Of a stretch of DNA of 9,157 bases, positions 6,738 through 9,157 are shown piece after piece (position 1 is the stretch's first letter; each line of letters opens with the position of its first letter). Source of the DNA: an uncultured Actinomycetes bacterium (GTDB lineage Bacteria > Actinomycetota > Actinomycetes > S36-B12 > UBA5976). The stretch lies in assembly GCA_937896305.1 (NCBI GenBank), contig CALBND010000062.1, positions 1 to 9,157 on the forward strand. Reading direction: 5' to 3'. The notes under the pieces were generated by a model. That model searched no databases. It was not told where the DNA came from and saw only the letters and a program-made list of their open reading frames with translations. Position numbers and translations under genes: made by a program.

Positions 6738-8704
6738 CCGTTTTATTAAATAATTCATTTATTAATAGAGTATGGAAAATTAAATCACGTTATTTAATTC
6801 TTATTATTATTGGAATCTGGACACCCCTTGCCTTAATTTTCAAAGGGATGGCAAATTTAGAACTTCCTACTTATCAAAACACTTTCGCAACTTCTGCTGC
6901 TGGAGATGCAGCAGCTTCCATTCGTGGCAATCGCACAAAAAGTACTGCCTTTATTTATTTCTTCAACCCAATTCGGGCATTTATTAATGGGTTTGTGGAA
7001 TTAATCAGAATGTTAATTGCAACCCCTGCGCCTAATTCGATTATTCCAGTTCTGGGCTGGCTTGGAGTTATTGGTGTTGTGGCATTCATCGTATTTGCAA
7101 CCAGTAATTTACGAACCATGCTTTTAGCTGTTTCTTTATTAATTGGATGTGGCTTCTTAGGAATGTGGACTTTCACCATGGACACAATCGCTATGACACT
7201 TGCTGCAGTGATTCTTTCTTTATCAATTGGTATTCCACTTGGAGTATTTGCAGGTCTTTCTGATCGAGTGTTAAAAATCTTAACGCCATTTTTAGATTTA
7301 GCTCAAATATTGCCAACCTTAGTTTATTTAGCACCTTTAGCTCTTTTCTTTTTAATTGGTGCAGCTTCAGCAACGATTGCAACAATGGTTTACAGCATTC
7401 CTTTATCGATTCGAATTACTGCTCACGCAATTCGTAATTTAAATCAATCCCCTATCGAGGCCTCAACTTCAATGGGTGCCACAACCAGGCAAACCTTAAC
7501 AAAAGTGCAACTTCCTATGGGAAAGAAAATGATTGTCTTAGGAATTAACCAAACAGTTATGGCAGCACTTTCCTTTGTTGTAATCGCTGCCTTAATTGCA
7601 GCTCCGGGACTAGGTAAACCAATTGTTAATGCTTTAACTATCAGAAATGTTGGAAATGGTTTTGTTGCCGGTCTTGCGGTGGTTTTTGTGGCAATTATGT
7701 TAGATAGAAGCACCAGTGCTGCTGCTAAAACTAAAATCTCATTTGTTCCCCCTACTGCCCAAGAAATTAAAAGACGAAGAATTTCATTAGCGATCATGGG
7801 AATAATTACAGTTTTATCTGTTTGGTTATCACGAAATGTTTTATGGGCAGCTATTTGGCCAAAAAAATTAGATGTTTCAAATCCCATATCGAGATTTACA
7901 AATGATGCAAATGATTGGGTGGTTGATAATGTTAGAATTATTACAGTTACTTTAAAAGATTTTATTTCAAATTATTTACTTAATTCAATTGAAACATTAT
8001 TAGCTGGATCCCCTTGGTTTATAACAGTTGCGATGATATATGTAATAGCGCTAATTCTGGGAGGCAGACATGTGGCCATCCTTTCTTTAGGTTTACTACT
8101 TGTAATTATTGCTTGTGGTTTGTGGTATGAAACGATGGTTACTTTAACTCAAACTTTGGTGGCAACATTATTAACAATGATCATCGGAGTGATTTTAGGA
8201 GTTTGGATTGGCCGAAGTGAAAGGGCCGATAAAATATTAAGACCTTTCCTAGATGCCGGTCAGACTTTGCCAGCTTTTGTGTATCTGGTTCCTATGTTGG
8301 GATTATTTGGTCCAACTAGGTTTACCGCAATTGTTACAGGAATTGTTTACTCAATACCTGTTGTTGTGAAAATTGTTGGTGAAGGAATCAGAAATGTTTC
8401 ATCGACAATGATTGAAGCAGCAACTTCTGCAGGTTCTACGGCTTGGCAAATAATAACTAAAGTACAAATTCCTGCAGCGAAAAAATCTTTACTCCTTGCC
8501 ACCAATCAAGGTTTGATCTTTGTGTTAGCAGTAGTGGTAATTGGTGGATTTGTGGGCTCTGGTGGTTTGGGTTATTTAGTTATAGTCGGTAGTTCAAAAC
8601 CAGAATTGCAAGGTAAAGGGCTAATTGCAGGATTTTCAATACTTCTCTTAGGCGTCATGATTGACCGAATTGCCAATGCTAGCGCTCGAAAATATGGAAA
8701 TTAA
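6734..8704 (+). CDS. proW: Glycine betaine/proline-betaine ABC importer, fused tandem permease (ProW family)
   Basis: This 656-residue inner-membrane protein forms the transport channel. It contains two complete permease domains in one chain. The first (about residues 145-330) includes LDLAQILPTLVYLAP and the ATPase-coupling loop IEASTSMGATTRQTLTKVQL (241-260). The second (about 465-650) repeats these as LDAGQTLPAFVYLVP and IEAATSAGSTAWQIITKVQI (560-579). The domains close alike, with VAGLAVVFVAIMLDR and IAGFSILLLGVMIDR. An N-terminal membrane segment (about 20-37) and extra hydrophobic segments (about 105-122, 350-366 and 428-461) precede the conserved cores. Many ProW proteins carry a single domain and act as homodimers; here the pair is covalently joined, which allows the halves to diverge. 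The start is a GTG overlapping the ATPase stop by 4 bases, with AGAGGA just upstream, so the two are translationally coupled. Confidence 0.94.
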   Translation: MTVLLNNSFINRVWKIKSRYLILIIIGIWTPLALIFKGMANLELPTYQNTFATSAAGDAAASIRGNRTKSTAFIYFFNPIRAFINGFVELIRMLIATPAPNSIIPVLGWLGVIGVVAFIVFATSNLRTMLLAVSLLIGCGFLGMWTFTMDTIAMTLAAVILSLSIGIPLGVFAGLSDRVLKILTPFLDLAQILPTLVYLAPLALFFLIGAASATIATMVYSIPLSIRITAHAIRNLNQSPIEASTSMGATTRQTLTKVQLPMGKKMIVLGINQTVMAALSFVVIAALIAAPGLGKPIVNALTIRNVGNGFVAGLAVVFVAIMLDRSTSAAAKTKISFVPPTAQEIKRRRISLAIMGIITVLSVWLSRNVLWAAIWPKKLDVSNPISRFTNDANDWVVDNVRIITVTLKDFISNYLLNSIETLLAGSPWFITVAMIYVIALILGGRHVAILSLGLLLVIIACGLWYETMVTLTQTLVATLLTMIIGVILGVWIGRSERADKILRPFLDAGQTLPAFVYLVPMLGLFGPTRFTAIVTGIVYSIPVVVKIVGEGIRNVSSTMIEAATSAGSTAWQIITKVQIPAAKKSLLLATNQGLIFVLAVVVIGGFVGSGGLGYLVIVGSSKPELQGKGLIAGFSILLLGVMIDRIANASARKYGN

Positions 8705-8733
8705 TGGAATTTATAACAATTAACCAACGATTT

Positions 8734-8777
8734 CAAGAAACTATTAGACATAGGTTCTTGAATGCAATAGCATCAAG
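8734..8777 (+). promoter_or_regulatory. Two overlapping, mutually exclusive hairpins between proW and proX
   Basis: Hairpin 1 pairs CAAGAAACTA (8734-8743) with TAGGTTCTTG (8751-8760), 9 of 10 positions, around a 7-base loop. Hairpin 2 pairs CTTGA-A-TGC (8757-8765, one bulged A) with GCATCAAG (8770-8777) around AATA. Both need the CTTG at 8757-8760, so only one can form at a time. Neither is followed by a T-run, so a standard intrinsic terminator is unlikely. An mRNA-processing or 3'-end-protection element separating permease and binding-protein messages is a plausible role, by inference. The rest of this 97-base gap (8705-8801) holds only the ribosome binding site of the next gene. Confidence 0.4.
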
Positions 8778-8792
8778 TAAATCTCTAAAAAA

Positions 8793-8797
8793 GGGAG
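8793..8797 (+). promoter_or_regulatory. Ribosome binding site of proX
   Basis: GGGAG lies 4 bases before the ATG at 8802, within AAAAAAGGGAGAAAT. The spacing is short, but the signal is purine-rich and stands in an A-rich, probably unstructured stretch. It supports the chosen start. Confidence 0.65.
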
Positions 8798-8801
8798 AAA
8801 T

Positions 8802-9157
8802 ATGAGAAATGGGTTAAGGGGTCGCTCAGCGACAGCTTCGCTTTTTGTAACAATGGGTTTGCTTTTAGCAGCCTGCTCCGGATCCGGTGTTGATCAAGCA
8901 GCAACCGAAGAAACTGGAACAGATGCAGCTGTTGAATGCGGAACCTGGGGAATCGCAATGCATCCTTGGGTTGGTTACACCGCCTCTGCGAATGTAATTG
9001 CCAAAGTTGCTCAAGATTCACTAGGTTGCACAATCAACCTAACTGATTTGTCAGAAGCAGCTGTTTCCTATGACGCAATGGAAGCTGGATCAGTTGACGT
9101 AATCGTTGAAGACTGGGGCGGTGGCCGTTGGCAAGAATGGGTTGATCGCGGAGCCAT
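8802..9157 (+). CDS. proX: Glycine betaine ABC importer, substrate-binding lipoprotein (ProX/OpuAC family), C-terminus missing
   Basis: This would be the extracytoplasmic binding protein that hands substrate to the permease. Only the first 118 residues are visible; the frame is open at the window edge. The N-terminus is a lipoprotein signal: basic MRNGLRGR, a hydrophobic stretch, then lipobox LAAC with Cys25 as the predicted lipidated residue, anchoring the protein to the outer face of the membrane as in Gram-positive-type cells. A short Gly/Ala/Glu-rich linker (26-45) leads into the binding domain with MHPWVGYTASANV (53-65), the region holding family aromatic residues that cage quaternary ammonium groups, and VDVIVEDWGGG (98-108). 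Cys46 and Cys76 may form a disulfide. The gene follows the permease after 97 bases rather than by overlap. Base composition is noticeably higher in GC than the preceding genes (see findings), fitting high expression. Exact ligand is not determined. Confidence 0.92.
   Translation, partial: MRNGLRGRSATASLFVTMGLLLAACSGSGVDQAATEETGTDAAVECGTWGIAMHPWVGYTASANVIAKVAQDSLGCTINLTDLSEAAVSYDAMEAGSVDVIVEDWGGGRWQEWVDRGA

Noticed and set aside
7444..7887. 147-residue open frame on the minus strand
   Set aside because: It lies entirely inside the permease gene, whose motifs are intact on the plus strand. It shows no recognisable family signature and is the antisense of hydrophobic coding sequence.
8755..8783. 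Separate promoter for the binding-protein gene (TTCTTG, 17 bases, TAAATC)
   Set aside because: Only two of six -35 positions match and the -10 is poor. A promoter here cannot be excluded but is not supported by sequence.

Overview
This window comes from a low-GC (A/T-rich) actinobacterium. The firmest evidence is the aceE gene, a homodimeric-type pyruvate dehydrogenase E1 whose wording throughout (for example QGHASPGMYARAFLEGRL and GRNATHQMKKL) matches the mycobacterial/corynebacterial branch of the family. The A/T-rich third codon positions, 4-base gene overlaps and short spacers suggest a streamlined planktonic lineage such as the freshwater Nanopelagicales or marine relatives. That lineage guess is inference; the sequence alone does not fix it.

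Layout. Minus strand, bases 1-3260: aceE (GTG start at 3260) is followed, with an 11-base overlap, by an unrecognised polytopic membrane protein that runs off the left edge. Bases 3261-3439 form a divergent control region with no gene but with three inverted repeats. Plus strand, 3440-9157: an IclR-family regulator, a GbsA/BetB-type betaine-aldehyde dehydrogenase, the ATPase (ProV-like), a fused double permease (ProW-like) and the start of a lipoprotein binding protein (ProX-like) of a glycine betaine/proline-betaine ABC importer. The binding-protein gene runs off the right edge.

How the genes fit together. The first four plus-strand genes are joined by three successive 4-base start/stop overlaps (ATGA, ATGA, GTGA), which implies one transcript and translational coupling. 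The binding protein follows after a 97-base gap that can fold into two mutually exclusive hairpins. Its visible part has clearly higher GC than the genes before it, which fits high expression. The unit looks like an uptake and oxidation module for quaternary amines, under a local IclR regulator whose gene faces aceE. No choline dehydrogenase or oxidase is visible, so the source of the aldehyde is unresolved.

The genes belong to known families. The less ordinary points are the linkage itself, the dyads in the divergent promoter region, the shortened CBS region of the ATPase, the alternative hairpins before the binding-protein gene, and the unidentified membrane protein. I found no CRISPR array, mobile element, tRNA or rRNA.
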